A stretch of DNA of 64,000 nucleotides, taken from contig JAJTUQ010000012.1 of the NCBI GenBank assembly GCA_021399445.1, forward strand, positions 508,501 through 572,500, given 5' to 3'. The stretch's first letter is position 1. Every line of letters begins with the position of its first letter. Shown one piece after another: positions 1 through 11,368 of this stretch. The position numbers and the translations under genes were made by a program. The notes beneath the pieces were generated by a model. That model had not been told where the DNA came from. It saw nothing but the letters and a program-made list of their open reading frames with translations, and did not search any database. The stretch comes from Xylogone sp. PMI_703. Taxonomy: Eukaryota > Ascomycota > Leotiomycetes.

Positions 1-580
1 TCTCTGTCACACATCTAAAAGCAATGGCCTTTGCTAAGTCCACTTGGCCACTTGTCTAAATGCACTTGCCAAGACCGAAACCGGACCACAAGGCAAGCAT
101 AATCCCGTCTCGCGTGTGCATATAAATTAATACTGTACAAAGAGATTCAGCAATACAATTAATTCAATCCAACTAGCCAAATTATGCGTATTACCCAAAA
201 CGGTAATACTGAAGTTATATCGGCACTTCTATACAATCTCGGGTCTTTTGCGATTCAACCTGAGCAACTTCTACCTCGTCCAAAGCCTCTGTCGCATATA
301 TGCTCTTGTCAGCCAACTTAGCTGTATCTTCTATAGAATCCGTATGATATCGTATGTGTCTGTTCCAAGCTCTTAGATTCGCTGTAATCCTATTCTACTA
401 GCCACGCGCCCAAACCTTGTGACATACGTCTTTTTCCTTGGGATTTCAGAATAAGACGATGTGCTTGAAGTTGAGCTTGTTATAGCTGGCGGAGCTGAAC
501 CATACTTGGGCATTGTAGAGAGAGCTCTACCCACTCTACTCGGTACTGTAGATGAGGTGCAGTGATGGATATAAACATAT

Positions 581-607
581 AAACTAAACGGAGCCTCCGT
601 TTAGTTT
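581..607. repeat. Perfect 13-bp inverted repeat
   Basis: The arms AAACTAAACGGAG and CTCCGTTTAGTTT are separated by a single C. A second inverted repeat of 11-bp arms (ACTGAAACGGA / TCCGTTTCAGT, GG spacer) follows at 614-637. Both carry the same AAACGGA core, so this is a small cluster of related palindromes. They could be Helitron subterminal hairpins, but the position relative to an element end is not established. Confidence 0.7.
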
Positions 608-1094
608 CGTTTCACTGAAACGGAGGTCCGTTTCAGTTTAGTTTCAGTGTTTCAATACGTTTCAGATCTGAACACACCTCCCAGCACTTCCGCAGCCAGC
701 TGGCAACATGGGTGCCAGCCTGCGGCTCACACAAAGCCTTCGAAATTCCATAAAAATGTTGGAGAATTCTTAGAAGACATGTTGGAATAACCCGTTGATA
801 AGTGTATGGTCAGTGAAATTGATAAAGTTTCAGGTATGGTGCACATCCATGTAAGCGAACACGTCACAAAGGATTAAGAGTCGTCAGTTGGAGTCGCATG
901 AGACGTTAACTGTAGAAAGAATTGACCATAGAGATGAACAGCTTGTATAAAGAATTACATCTTAAGAGAAGACAGAACTCTATTATAATTCTTACGTTTT
1001 CGTTTGGTAACGGGGCTATTATTCAGGCTGGATGAGGCAAAAATACCAGCTTGCAACATGAAACCGTGGGCAATAATGTAAGGCTTGGGGGCCT

Positions 1095-1403
1095 AACCGT
1101 AATTGTATCACAAACCTCGCAGGAAATGTCTCAAAAGGAAGAAAAAACAATATATCATGTCTCTGACAATTCAAGTCGAATTATGAAGCAGACATGATAC
1201 ACGAATATAAAACAAAGAATGAAACTGGATGTGAAGAGATTTATTCCACAAGCCATAACTGTATCATAAATCTTTGAGGAAATGCCTCAGAAGTAAAGAA
1301 AAAAGTATCATATCATATCTCTAGTAATTCAAGTCGAATTACGAAGCAGACATGATACACGATGCAAAACGAAGAATGATACTGCGTGTTAAGAGAGTTG
1401 TTT
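1095..1403. repeat. Tandem duplication with a ~157-bp unit, each copy holding an inverted repeat
   Basis: Two adjacent copies are visible, about 1095-1245 and 1252-1403. Shared landmarks are offset by 156-158 bp (GTATCA at 1105 and 1261; GACATGATACACG at 1191 and 1349). Copy 1 carries TATCATGTCT / AGACATGATA arms (1153-1199) around a TTCAAGTCGAATT core. The copies have diverged by substitutions and small indels. They lie just past the 3' end of the Helitron helicase sequence. Confidence 0.7.
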
Positions 1404-1465
1404 CATAGGCTAGTATGCCTCTGTTCCAATGCTCTAAGCCCGGAAAGCTTGACGCAGACTTAAGA

Positions 1466-2484
1466 TTATGAATTAAGAGAACTCTCCCACAAACTAATTG
1501 TTTGCTGTTCCAAAGCCTCAACTCGGGACAGTTCCACTTGGAGATCCGTATGAGGGACAAATGATACGTCTTTAAGCGTGATCGGTTCTCGCAACCAGAC
1601 CCCCGACAAGGATTTGACCCTGCCAAGCTGGACATTGATCGAAGTCCATTTGCCATGCTGGTCGACACCACGCTGCTTACCAAAGAGGAGATCTAGAATG
1701 AGACGGTCAAAAGTGCTACCCTGGCTCTTATAGTCAGTGAAGGCGAATCCAAGCGTCAAGGGGACCTGATGTCGGTAAAACGACAGACCCGGTATGGTAG
1801 GGATCTGTCCTCTCATCTGCACTGGGAAGACAGGAACAAGACCGGTGGGAACATTAGAAAATGATAGGTTGTGTTCATGTGCAGGTCGAACAAGGACACA
1901 TAGCAGAGGAACTGTACATAGAATAAACTGGCTGTCAAGTTCCATCCATGAAGCTATTGACACAGTTAGCCAGATATGCAAGAAAGATAACCATTTAAAT
2001 ACTATACCTTTCACATCAGTATTTAAGATAACTTCTTCGGCAGTGCCCCTCATGCCATTGACCAGGCCGGCATATGTATTCGTATTCTGTTGGAGCATAA
2101 TTGGCATACCTTTTGTAAAGGCAAAGAAGCCTGGTCCTTTGAGATATCCTTGCTCACCGACCTGGTATATCATCCTGAGCAGCGTAAGGGATCCAAATTC
2201 GTGCCCGTAGGTGCATCGTGTCTGGCGGGGAAGAGATAGACTTTCTGACCTCGTTTTTCAGCAAACGCTTGGAGATGCGTAAGGTTAACTTCTTCGCGTA
2301 TGCGGTTGAGTCGTATGATGGCCCATTGTGGTGGAGTCTCCCCATTTGCAACTCTGTTTTCAATAGTGCACGAATTAAGAGTAGCAACATCGTCCTCTGT
2401 CAAAGTTGCAGACCGCGCTCTCTGGAGTAGATCCTGATATACCAGGTCTTCTGCCTGACGCATCTGCTCAGTAAGGAATACCAC
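1466..2484 (-). pseudogene. Helitron PIF1 helicase, C-terminal part (two frames, one intron)
   Basis: Frame 2170-2484 carries a helicase segment beginning VFLTEQMRQAED. Frame 1466-2173 continues with PGFFAFTKGMPIMLQQNTN and ends with the late PIF1 motif AFTDYKSQGSTFDRL. Inside the second frame a 54-nt GT..AG intron (2007 down to 1954) fits: removing it joins DVK to ASWMELDSQF and gives the expected helicase text leading to LCTVP. The two frames meet near 2170 out of register, so a small indel or another splice must lie there. This is the continuation of the helicase at 2595-4811, separated by a further break around 2490-2600. Confidence 0.75.
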
Positions 2485-2594
2485 CTGAGTAAAATGACCC
2501 CAGATAGATTTTCCTGACTGCAGGACGGCAATATGGTTGCTGGTCTGGCTCCATATAGCATGGCCACGGACTGGTCTGAACTGGTTGAAACCTC

Positions 2595-4811
2595 CTAGAA
2601 ATATATGACAGGTAGGCCACCAAAAACCGTATCAGACGCTTGAATCAAGTCCCAGATAGCATTACAGCGATCGTTGATCTGGACCAGGTTCTCGAGACTA
2701 ACCATACTGGTTTCGTCGAGGATGAAGATCCTCTTATGAGAAAGTCTAGACTTCGTTGCTTGACGTACAGGCTGGTTTCCGTTATTGCCAAATCCGAGAG
2801 CGGAATGGTAAGTGGCGCCGTTGACATTCGCAGCAGCCGCACCAGTCGAAGCGGTGAGTAGGACATCATCATGCTTTCGCATTATCGAGAGGCCAAACAT
2901 AAAAGCCTTAATAAGATGAGTCTTGCCAACTCCGCCAATACCACCAAGATAAAGCAAGAACTGATCACGGACAGAATGGATCGGAACAGGGTGTAGAATA
3001 CGGAGGAATAGGGCCCTAATGACCATTCGTTGCTTTTGGTTTAGAGGGTATTGACTAGTGATCAGAGGAAGAAAATTTTCGAGCGATGGATCAGCCTGAA
3101 ATGAAGCTTGTAGATATCGTAAAGACGCCATAGATTCTGTGCTGTAACCAAGAACTGGAACGAGAGCAGCTTCCTCGCCGCCTCTATCAAATCCAGTGGA
3201 GACGGTGACGTCGATGTCGGCGTCGTCGTCAAAGTCTAACTGTTCTCGATCTTTAAAGGCCTTCAACTCTTTGAACCAAGTCTTAACTAGAGAGTTAGGC
3301 ATAAATTGGGCACCAAGCAATGGGGGGTTCCGGGAAAACTGCAATGAAGAAATGTTATCAGTAGTAATACCTGGAAAAGCTAAAGCAGCCTGAAGTAGAT
3401 TGCTCTCTGTTGGCTGAAGCGTAGCAAAGTCGAAGTCTACATTAGCTTCCTCGTCATCATTATAGATCTCGTGGTCTATGGCTTCAAGATAGTCATCAAA
3501 CTCTATGACACGCTCCTTCCTGTCCTGAGCAGCCGCTTCTTTGCTCCGCCGAAGGAGCATGACATTCTCCGATAGCTGGACCAGATACGGAGGGAGAGAT
3601 GGGACAAGGAAGTTCCATAGCCATGTATTTTTATATTGTGCAGCACAGAGAGATGCTATATGGCTCCTTTGGAGGCTTTGAAGGCTATTCCATGGATAGA
3701 ATATGCCAAGTAGAACCTCGTGTATCTCATCTTGAGTCCATAGTATAGTATCAAGAATATCATTATCCTTCTCTGACATAGAAGTAAAACTGCCACATAG
3801 AGAGGGAGTCTTTAACGACTTTAGAGAACTGACAGAGACTTGGATATGAGTCGTATGTAGCGGGTGAGAAGGATCAAAAGGAAAACAGAACGCTCGATCT
3901 TTAGCACCTTTAAACATCTGTACGAAGATCTGGGACGAATATTCATAGAAACATAGATGAGCAAGTCTGGCGCCTCGATGTTCGTAGTTCTCGTATATGG
4001 ACGGGCGGCGAGTACGACCATCAAAGTTAACGTACTGACTTACGGTTTCTGATATCTCCTCAGAGCTAGTCTCGTCTAACAAGCCATTCAGAACCCTCCG
4101 GAAGTGTATCTTGACCCAGTAAAAATTGATCGTGACAGACCTGTCGCTCTTTGGAATATAAGCAGACGGCTGGCCAAGCAAGAAGTGAGCCACGGCTGGA
4201 GCGCCAACCTCGACATCCCTCGTAAAGCGATTATAGGCCTTCAGTGCGAATTTAGACATATCAAGGGGCAGTGGAGCTGGTAAACCAGCATCCTCAGCGG
4301 CTGCCGCTTCGGCCGTCTCTTGGTCCTTCTTCAAGACAGCGGCAGCTAGTATAAGCTGACCTCGGTCCACCTGAGCTTTAGTCGCATAGTTTGTCATGTA
4401 GTAGGCAGCGGCAAGGACTTTGGGGGACGACGGAGTGAAGTTAACGTCATGGTTGCATCTTATCGCAGATGCAATGACAGGGCTGTACTTGTTCACAAAC
4501 TGGTGATTCCGCTCCATCCGTATATAGCCGTCTTCCGTAACCATAGATTCGGGAACAAGTGGTCTTGGAAACAGAAACCTGCATATTTGCGAGAGCGACT
4601 GTCTCTGAGTATCTGAACGTTGCGCAACGTCGTCGGCGTCCGTTGCCATTCCTTCAATCTGTACGATCGGAACAGGATTCGCTTTCGTACGTGACCTTGG
4701 CCCCTTCTTCTGGTATTTGGTGCAGGTCTTGCTATGAATGTGCATCTGGACTCGGGCAGCCACGTTATTTGAGTCGATATCAAGAGCTTTTTGGAATTCG
4801 GCCGGGGTCAT
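2595..4811 (-). pseudogene. Helitron Rep C-terminus (Y2) and PIF1 helicase N-terminal half
   Basis: A 738-residue open frame. Its N-terminal third holds YYMTNYATK, matching the position of the catalytic tyrosines of Y2 HUH Reps. The C-terminal 150 residues form the start of a PIF1/RecD-like helicase: a QKQRMV Q-motif-like segment, Walker A GGIGGVGKTH, and Walker B FILDETSMVS. The frame stops just after the GGLPVIYF region, inside the helicase, so the protein is truncated relative to the family. It joins upstream to 4895-5746 through a one-base frameshift near 4912: dropping into the next frame restores a continuous family-like sequence up to DMTPAEFQ. Confidence 0.8.
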
Positions 4812-4894
4812 ATCTTGCGGTACAGTAAAAGCAGATGTGCCGGGAGTCTCTGATTGGAATTGCTGACCTAGACTAATATCTACCGTCTCCCTAA

Positions 4895-5746
4895 CTATCG
4901 AGCGGATATAAGAATGACTCGGTTCTTGAATCCAAGGTCAGACTTTAATCTCTGATGTAAACTCGCAGCACCAAAGTTCCCAGCGAGCCAGGCAAATCCA
5001 TGTAGGTGCAGCATCATCCGTGTCATCGACTCAACTATTCCAAAATGAGAAGTGGCAGTGCCGAAGATCCCAGGCTCCCTGGAAAGCGTCTTGAAGAAGC
5101 AACTAAAGAATGATGTCACGACAACATGAAAGAACTGAGCCACGAGACCCGGATTCTTAATCGTAAGCTGTAGGAGTTTCGACTTGAGACCTGGCTCATC
5201 TAGCAAGACCTCCTCGCCAGCAAGTCTGACAACAAAGATATTACCAATATCTTTCGGATTAAGCGTGAACCAAACGAGCGGGAGCCCAAGGCGGCCAATC
5301 TTGCCGAATATCAAGTTTCTGAACTTCATCTTCTCTCCAAAGGACTCAGGATTGAATGATGATATAATTCTCATGTTAGTGATCAGACTATGGATAGCAG
5401 GGTTCGAAATCTTCTTCCCGTCATTAAATTCCTCGGCCGCCCGTTGGAGATCAGCGGCTGACAGTCTAGCAAGCTCCTCAGTAGCTTTGGCCCAATAGCC
5501 ATTCTTGACCTGGATATGATTTCCGAAAGAAGCTTGTCGGATCAGGATTAAATCATAGATATAAAACATAAATCTATAATGTTGAGAGAAGCTATAAATA
5601 TTAGAAAGATGTAGTATTATTGTTGGCTCATACCAGCACGTGCCTATCACGTGCCCGTAAGCTAAACCTATTCCGGAGGGAGACCGTAGCCGTAAGCTAT
5701 ATAACCCCTCCGGCCATACATAGTAGAATGAACAACCATCTCTCAA
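4895..5746 (-). pseudogene. Helitron helicase-like (Rep, HUH) domain fragment
   Basis: The recognisable part runs from VKNGYWAKATEELARL through LVWFTLNPKDIGN to the HUH motif in MMLHLHGFAWLAG. The two histidines of HLH would bind the metal ion used for strand cleavage. The first ~70 residues of the open frame (upstream of about 5585) do not look like the family and belong to an insertion or intron. The downstream end runs out of frame near 4912 by an apparent single-base loss. It is one piece of the Rep protein whose tyrosine part is in 2595-4811. Confidence 0.8.
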
Positions 5747-5832
5747 TATAACGCAACTAGCATACCGTAATTACAGTATTACGTCGTGCCACGCGTTATG
5801 GGAGTGTACCGACAATTATATATGGAATACCT
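5585..5832 (-). other. ~250-bp insertion or intron splitting the Helitron Rep gene
   Basis: Upstream text ends ...HHSLLQ (near 5832) and family-like text resumes at ...FYIYDLILIRQ (near 5585). The intervening sequence has stops and no family resemblance. On the minus strand it starts CAG|GTATTCC and ends CATTATAG|A, which looks like an intron, but the phases do not agree. It may instead be a small transposon insertion or a degenerated intron. It contains two CACGTGCC motifs. Confidence 0.4.
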
Positions 5833-7113
5833 GCAGTAACGAATGGTGAAGCATAGCATATTTTGCGAAGGCCTTAAGAGATACCTCCTCTGGACGGTCT
5901 CCATTCGCATCACCGAGATAGCCGCCAACGCCAAACGGAAATAGAGTGGGGAAAGCCGCCGTGAAATAGTCTGGGTCTGTAAAGGCATTCATCAGTGGCA
6001 ATTCCTGTGCCGTCTTGTAAGATATATGTGGTAGGCCAGAGTCATCGTTTGGTGGCCCCCCTTCATTATCCTGGTCATCCATAGTATGTTCTTCCCTTGG
6101 GGCTGAGCAGTCAGAATCATGCTCTTGGAGAATGGCCTGAAGACTTGCCAAAGCTGCAGGAGTAGAGTGTAGATCTTGACCATGAAGGTCAGAGAAAAAG
6201 GACCGGCTGAGAATACTACCAGGCTCAGCATCTTCTACCTCTGCATCTAGCTCGTTCTCAAAAAGCCCATCCTGCAACGATGTAGCGTAGCCTTCACGCT
6301 CATCTTGTATCGGAGTATCCGTAGAACCTGGCTCAGAACCCAAAATAATGAAGGCGTCTTTGATCTCCTGAGGAATGTGGTGATCCGGCCAAGAGTCCAA
6401 AACAGAACAATCGATAGTCACCGGTTTATAGGCAGGATTATTGGCAGAGAGCCACAGTAGAGCATCCAGGACCTTCGCTTTATCGACAGAGCAGAAACGC
6501 GCAAGGTTCTCTTCCGACGGCGGGGTTCCCCGATCCCAGCTAACAGTAATAGTTGTGTGATCTTGTAATCTCTCAGCCGGTAAGATTCTTAAAAGGCTGC
6601 TTGGATCCTGTCTCACGGCAACAGAATGACCACGACTTCCTCTGTAACTGATGCCCTTTTTAGCGCCTGACGTGAGTTTTAAGAATATGCCGACAACATG
6701 TGCCCGCGCTATGAATGCCTCTTCGACAGGATTGAGATGTTTCAGAACCTCCGGATAGTCCTGACAGAATAGACAGTTGACAAAGTTACCAGCTGAAAGT
6801 AGAGGGATGGCCCGTTTCACGATCGCCAGGTTACAGGTAGTACACAGGCTGACCATATTGTCCTTGACGGCGCAGCAATCAGGAGCCGTCTCCGTCCTTC
6901 GGAGGAAGTATTGTAGGTTGTCGTCTCGGAGAGACTGACGCTTATCACCTCGTCCTCTTGGAACAACCCCCCACAAAGCCCACATGCTAGGCGTCTCGAG
7001 GCATCCGAAATAGCTCTTTGATAAGCCTTCATACATTCCATCTGGATGGAGGGGGTGATCATCTCTGGGAAATCAGTCGAAGCCTGCTTCATGTACTGAT
7101 ACTCCTCTTCCAA
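5816..7113 (-). pseudogene. Helitron N-terminal region, DUF6570-like, frameshifted
   Basis: Two overlapping minus-strand frames (6817-7113 and 5816-7036) join into one cysteine-rich region. The first carries RRLACGLCGGLFQEDE. The second carries CTTCNLAIVKRAIP, NFVNCLFCQDYPEVL, and the block PVTIDCSVLDSWPDHHIP typical of the region before the Helitron Rep domain. The frames must switch near 6900, implying a small indel. The CxxC pairs suggest a zinc-binding fold. It ends at ...YAMLHHSLLQ, just before the 5585-5832 interruption. Confidence 0.7.
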
Positions 7114-7299
7114 GAAGGATGGCAGTATACCATCGAAGGCAACGCTACGTCCTTCTGTGACTGATTTCTGCTGGAGCCTTTGAGCCTGGATCGCAGCCTT
7201 ATGACGTTGGAGAGCTCGTGCTCCAGCCTCATCTCGTTTTTCTCGATCCCTACGACGAACCAGTTCTTGTTCATTCCATATAGTCTGTCTCTCGTCAAT

Positions 7300-8220
7300 T
7301 TTAGGAACCTGTTTTTGTCTTTCTATCTGACCTTGTTCATCTTGTTGATCACATAATGCTTGTTTCCGTTATCTCTCTCTAAGTTTCGCGAGCCTACGCT
7401 CTTCCGACCCCTGAGCCCTCTTCTCCTTAGTAGCAACCTCATAACGCAAAAGAGCCTGCATACAAGCCTCATCCCGGGCCTGTCGGTCTAGCCGGCGTTG
7501 CGCATCTTGTTGGTCGCGTAATAGTCGCTTCTGTTCTCGCGCTTTCTGCGCCGCCATCTTCTGCTCCTCTCGTAGCCTATAGTTCTCCGCGTCCTGAGCC
7601 CTCTTCGCCTCGGCAATAGCCTTATGTTGCAAAAGCGCTCGCATAGCAGATTCATCTCGTGCTTGTCTATCCCTACGTCGCTGTTCATCTTGCTGATCAC
7701 GTAGAGCCTGCTTCCGTTCTCTCTCTCTAAGCTTTGCTAGCTTACATTCCTCTGCTTCTTGTGTCTTCTTGGCTTCTTGTTGGATGGCAAAGACCCGCCT
7801 CTGTTCTTTCTCTTGAGCCTTCCTTGCGTCATAGCGCAAAAGCGCTTGCATAGCAGATTCATCCCGTGCTTGTCTATCCCTACGGCGTCGTTCGTCTTCC
7901 TAGTCACGTAATGCTTGCTTCTGCTCTCTCTCTCTAAGCCTTGCTAGCTTACGTTCTTGTGCTTCGTGTGCTCTGTTCGCCTGAGTAGTATTAGGAGGAC
8001 TAGGAATAAAACCACTATTCACCCTGCCTGTCGTAATGGACGTCTCTTGACGTTGGTCTTGGGCACGAAGTCGTCCAACTTGTCTCTGTTCTCCCATGTC
8101 AAGCTCAGGCGCTTGAAAAGCCCGTCCATTGGTACCCAGGATCGGTCTAGTCTGTGGCCTATATAGCTGAGAGCTAGAAGGAGTAGATAGAGGAGAAGAC
8201 ATTAACACGATTATCATCAT
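7300..8220 (-). pseudogene. Helitron-associated charged coiled-coil repeat region
   Basis: Minus-strand frames 7900-8220 and 7369-7851 encode several imperfect copies of a highly charged repeat: blocks such as KLARLREREQKQALRD, QQDEQRRRDRQARDE and AMRALLQHKAIAEAKRAQD. The composition is dominated by Arg, Glu, Gln and Lys, as in a long coiled coil. At DNA level the unit is about 206 bp (CTCTCTAAGC blocks near 7720 and 7926; GTGCTTGTCTATCCCTACG near 7660 and 7867). The frames are separated by a TAG near 7900 where neighbouring copies have CAG, and the lower frame ends at a TAA near 7370 where other copies read through. Similar repeats may precede fungal Helitron Reps, but I cannot assign a function. 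Confidence 0.6.
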
Positions 8221-10777
8221 AAACAGAACTAATTAAAATAATATAATAAATTCGTTGTGCAAAAACCTCTCATCAGAAACACCACGGGGCCCCAGATCAC
8301 AAAATAGCAAATAATTTATATACCAAGCTGAAACCTGAACTTGTCTCAAATAACCTAGACGTGTCTCGAATAACCTAGACGATACAGAAAGCGCAATAAA
8401 CGAACCACGCTATTAAGTTAAAAGTATACATATTATATAATTAAGAGAAGCTTATTATATTATATTTGCTTCATAAGGACACGGAACGGAAAATTATTTC
8501 CATAGAATGAAAACTGTTTCTAGATTGTTTCAAAATTAATATTAAAACGGAAAATATCTAAGGACAAACTATTTTTAGCAACGGAGAAAAGAAGGGCCGA
8601 AGGCACCGCGCTCTCTCTCTCTTCGAAGAACCTTCTCTCTGAGCTTTCAGCTCAGAGAGAAGGCACTGGCTATCGGGTTGGCCACAGGCACATGGATCGC
8701 CACGCAAGCTTTGCAAAGGCACAAGTCGGTTACGCCATGTGGAAAGCTAAGTGTTTTGATGATTTTACACCAAATCTCACTTACTTTAACTACGATTTTA
8801 CAATTTTCCCCCGCTGGTTTTTTAGTATATTTACGGACAAAGTTATACCATCGGTGCGTACCGATTTAGCCACAGCTATGTCTTACAGAATTATCAGGTG
8901 CCATAAATGGGACTTTTGCTTTGCCCCTGTGTGAAGTGTGTACAGTACCATAGTGCACCAAGCGGAGTGACAGCCGTGCCACATCCGATTGGCGTACTTT
9001 TACCTCTCGTGTGGTGTCTGGAGTTGACCGCACGGAGCTGTGGTTGATTAGGTATTTCTCAGGAACGGTTTATCCGCTCGAGGCACGTTTAAAAAGCTCG
9101 ACTCCTCACGGAACGCACTACAGCCACCTATCGCGAACCATAGTGATTTTAACCTCGTCAAATTGTGCTAAGGGGGGAGACATAACCAAAAGAAAGGACA
9201 TGGTGATGCTTGACTGGATGATGGCAGAGGACATCGCCGAGAGACTTGGCCCTAGCAACGCTAAATGAGCTGCATGAGGAGAAGGCGTGGAGCAAAATCA
9301 AGGGGTAAGCCACACCGCCCCCTCACTTAAACAAACTGCCGTATACAGCAAAAATAGCCGGGATTGTGCCGGTCCTATCGAAGGTTCCCACTGTGACTGG
9401 ATAATATCGTACTAGGGTACACACGAGCACTCACTGTAATGGCGGTGAGAATGCTTTGACTGGCAAATGCCTGGGATTAAGAGGATGTGACAACCGGAAC
9501 CAGCCGATCACCTCCTATTTACCAGAGCCACAATTCATTACCCCAGACAGGATCTGACACACTGTAATGTGCCCCGCTCAATTAGCACTACTTTATTTAG
9601 GTTGGCAGTAGTGTCCCTGCAAGGTTGCAGCCTCGGGTCATCATCCGTGTTTATACTTTTGTTCCCCAGTTACCAAGTTCACAGTTTTCAAGAGAGCTAG
9701 ATAGTTGAGAGAGCTGATGAAGCTGATATATAACCTTTAACTAACTAAATAAATTCTACCGATTTCTCCTCATTAATGGAATAAGTCATTGTAAGAGTGG
9801 TAACAGGACAATTTTAATCGGATAAGACTTGGGAAACTACACTAGACAAGACCCCGAAGATAATCTTCTGACGACCTTGGTCAATAAGTGGAGAAAGGCA
9901 TAGCTCCGAATACTTTGCGTGGTGCAAAACTGTCTGGAATAGGATAGAATATAGGGGGAACACTGCAAGTATCCGCTGAGATGTTCCTGTTGGATTAGAG
10001 ATTATTACAGATGAGAATTCCGGGCAACACGTTTATTTAGTCAAGGTGAGCTGGAGGTGGCGTAAGGGCAGAGTGATACTGGATGCCTCATGAAATATAT
10101 CTCTTATTATAAGCTCTATTTTGTCATCTTCTAGCAATACTTTTGCCTCACAGATACTGATATGCGATGAGAACCACGTTCATTTTTGTTTTACAAAAAA
10201 GTTAGCAGGTAAATGTGACAAGGCTTTTTCACTAAAAGCTTACTAACCTCAAGGATTCTCAGTGCCACAAGGAATGAAGTCCACGGCATCATATATCCTT
10301 AGCAATGAAGATCAAGGATGTTATGGTGATTTATATGATACGATATTACACTTAAAGGCACTATACACATTTGGATTCATGATTGTTTACTTTCCTTTTC
10401 CTGCTCCTTTGTTAATGAAGCTTAAGGCAATCACGCTAAAAGTAGTATACTGGTGCCTTCGGGGTCTGAGGGGATAAGAGGGCTGAAGTTTTGGAACACG
10501 GCAGGTAAATATGTAGCTCCACACGTAATGTGATTTCCACAGCAAAATTCCAGGGGAGCAAATGTTCTTACTCCGTATTGAAAGATGTAATGCCTTATTA
10601 GGGATCGATTATAGAGCATCTAGCCCGCAATTAACCTCAAGGCGCTGAGTGGTGCGGCTAGCTGAAGTTGTACAGTAACGAAATTACCCCATTGGATGCG
10701 GTTGAATACGGGGCCCAACCCCCGTTACACAATTTAACACAGAATATACAGGATACATAGTGTACAAAGGCTTCAAT
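8221..10777. other. Gene-poor stretch
   Basis: I found no supportable gene. Short open frames exist (for example 8692-8934 and 9011-9268), but none resembles a known family and they lack introns, codon bias or signals I trust. The only clear structure is the hairpin at 8631-8663. A TTTAGCC (GGCTAAA on the minus strand) at 8865-8871 is not near a gene. Confidence 0.5.
8631..8663. repeat. Perfect 14-bp hairpin
   Basis: The arms CCTTCTCTCTGAGC and GCTCAGAGAGAAGG flank a 5-nt TTTCA loop. A CT-rich tract (CTCTCTCTCT) lies just upstream. It is about 400 bp beyond the 5' side of the Helitron coding core. It does not have a CTRR-T end at the spacing expected for a Helitron 3' terminus, so its role is unknown. 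Confidence 0.85.
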
Positions 10778-10784
10778 TTAGCCT
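10778..10784 (-). promoter_or_regulatory. GGCTAAA, XlnR-type site upstream of the WSC-GH3 gene
   Basis: TTTAGCC on the plus strand reads GGCTAAA on the minus strand, about 590 bp upstream of the start codon. GGCTAAA is the consensus of the xylanolytic activator XlnR of Aspergillus. Weaker GGCTAR matches occur at 10656-10661 and 11065-11070. Function is inferred from motif and position only. Confidence 0.45.
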
Positions 10785-10823
10785 GATTGAAACATCGCTC
10801 CTCAGTTAGGCCTCGCTCTTGCT

Positions 10824-10831
10824 CGGTTAAA
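10824..10831 (+). promoter_or_regulatory. CGGTTAAA, AraR-like motif
   Basis: This matches the degenerate CGGDTAAW pattern that I recall for the arabinanolytic regulator AraR. Similar matches stand at about 15033 (before the GH93 gene) and 21799-21806 (before the GH43 gene). The motif is short and degenerate, so chance occurrence is a real alternative. Confidence 0.25.
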
Positions 10832-11238
10832 TAATGCCTGCCTCGCAAAAACCATTAGAGAGTAGCCTTGCGTAATAAGCACATCTAGAACCTTTGGTGC
10901 TGTTTAATGGACTTGAAGAAATTGCCATTTGATTGTCACGGGAAATTTGGGTTAGGGTTGGTAAAATAGCTAATAACAACAACCTCGAGATCTGCATGGC
11001 CAATTTAAGCATATATTTGCATATAGATATAGATGGACATACACGATTTGTCCTTGGAAGAGCAGGCTAATTCGTGGAGTATTCAGCCATACCCGATGGA
11101 GGAGGATGATCTGAAGAGTGGGCCAAGGAATTTCCATTCGATATCTAGAATCAAGCACATTCGACCAGTGCTAAATCTGCATGTAGCATGGTCAAGGATA
11201 GTGAAAACGGGACTCATTCAAGTACAGTCAAGTTTGCC

Positions 11239-11246
11239 TATAAAAG
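11239..11246 (+). promoter_or_regulatory. TATA box of the WSC-GH3 gene
   Basis: TATAAAAG lies about 125 bp upstream of the chosen start codon at 11369. This supports a start there rather than in the open frame that runs back to 11033. Confidence 0.55.
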
Positions 11247-11368
11247 ACAGCTATCCCACCCACCGTTTCCAATATCAATGGGCCGAATGTATCGAGATTC
11301 TTTATATCAAGGCTGTATGGTATCGATCGAGCTATGAATGTTCAGTAGTTCTTGGCACAGAAGAGAAA

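Larger units (their letters stand above)
1..1465. other. Flank downstream of the Helitron helicase; no gene, several repeats
   Basis: I see no credible coding region here. The stretch lies beyond the C-terminal end of the minus-strand Helitron helicase and probably includes the element's 3' end. I could not place the terminal hairpin and CTRR end with confidence. It holds an inverted-repeat cluster near 581-637 and a tandem duplication near 1095-1403, listed separately. Confidence 0.5.
1466..8220 (-). mobile_element. Decayed autonomous Helitron, minus strand
   Basis: The minus-strand frames reconstruct the typical order of a fungal Helitron protein: N-terminal charged repeats, a cysteine-rich DUF6570-like region, the Helitron helicase-like Rep domain with an HUH motif (HLH), a paired-tyrosine segment (YYMTNYATK), and a PIF1-family helicase with Walker A GGVGKT and Walker B FILDETSM. 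The frame is broken at least five times by nonsense codons, single-base indels and one ~250-bp insertion, so it is not active as it stands. Element ends were not found; 1466-8220 is only the protein-coding core. Helitrons move by rolling-circle replication through Rep and helicase activities. The mosaic is best annotated as one pseudogene made of the pieces listed below. Confidence 0.85.

Noticed and set aside
8665..8668. CTGG after the hairpin at 8631-8663 as a Helitron CTRR terminus.
   Set aside because: It lies one base from the stem and is not followed by T; Helitron ends have about 10 bases between hairpin and CTRR.
11033..11368. Start of the WSC-GH3 protein at 11033.
   Set aside because: The upstream residues look like translated promoter. 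A TATA box at 11239 and a signal peptide right after 11369 favour the later start.
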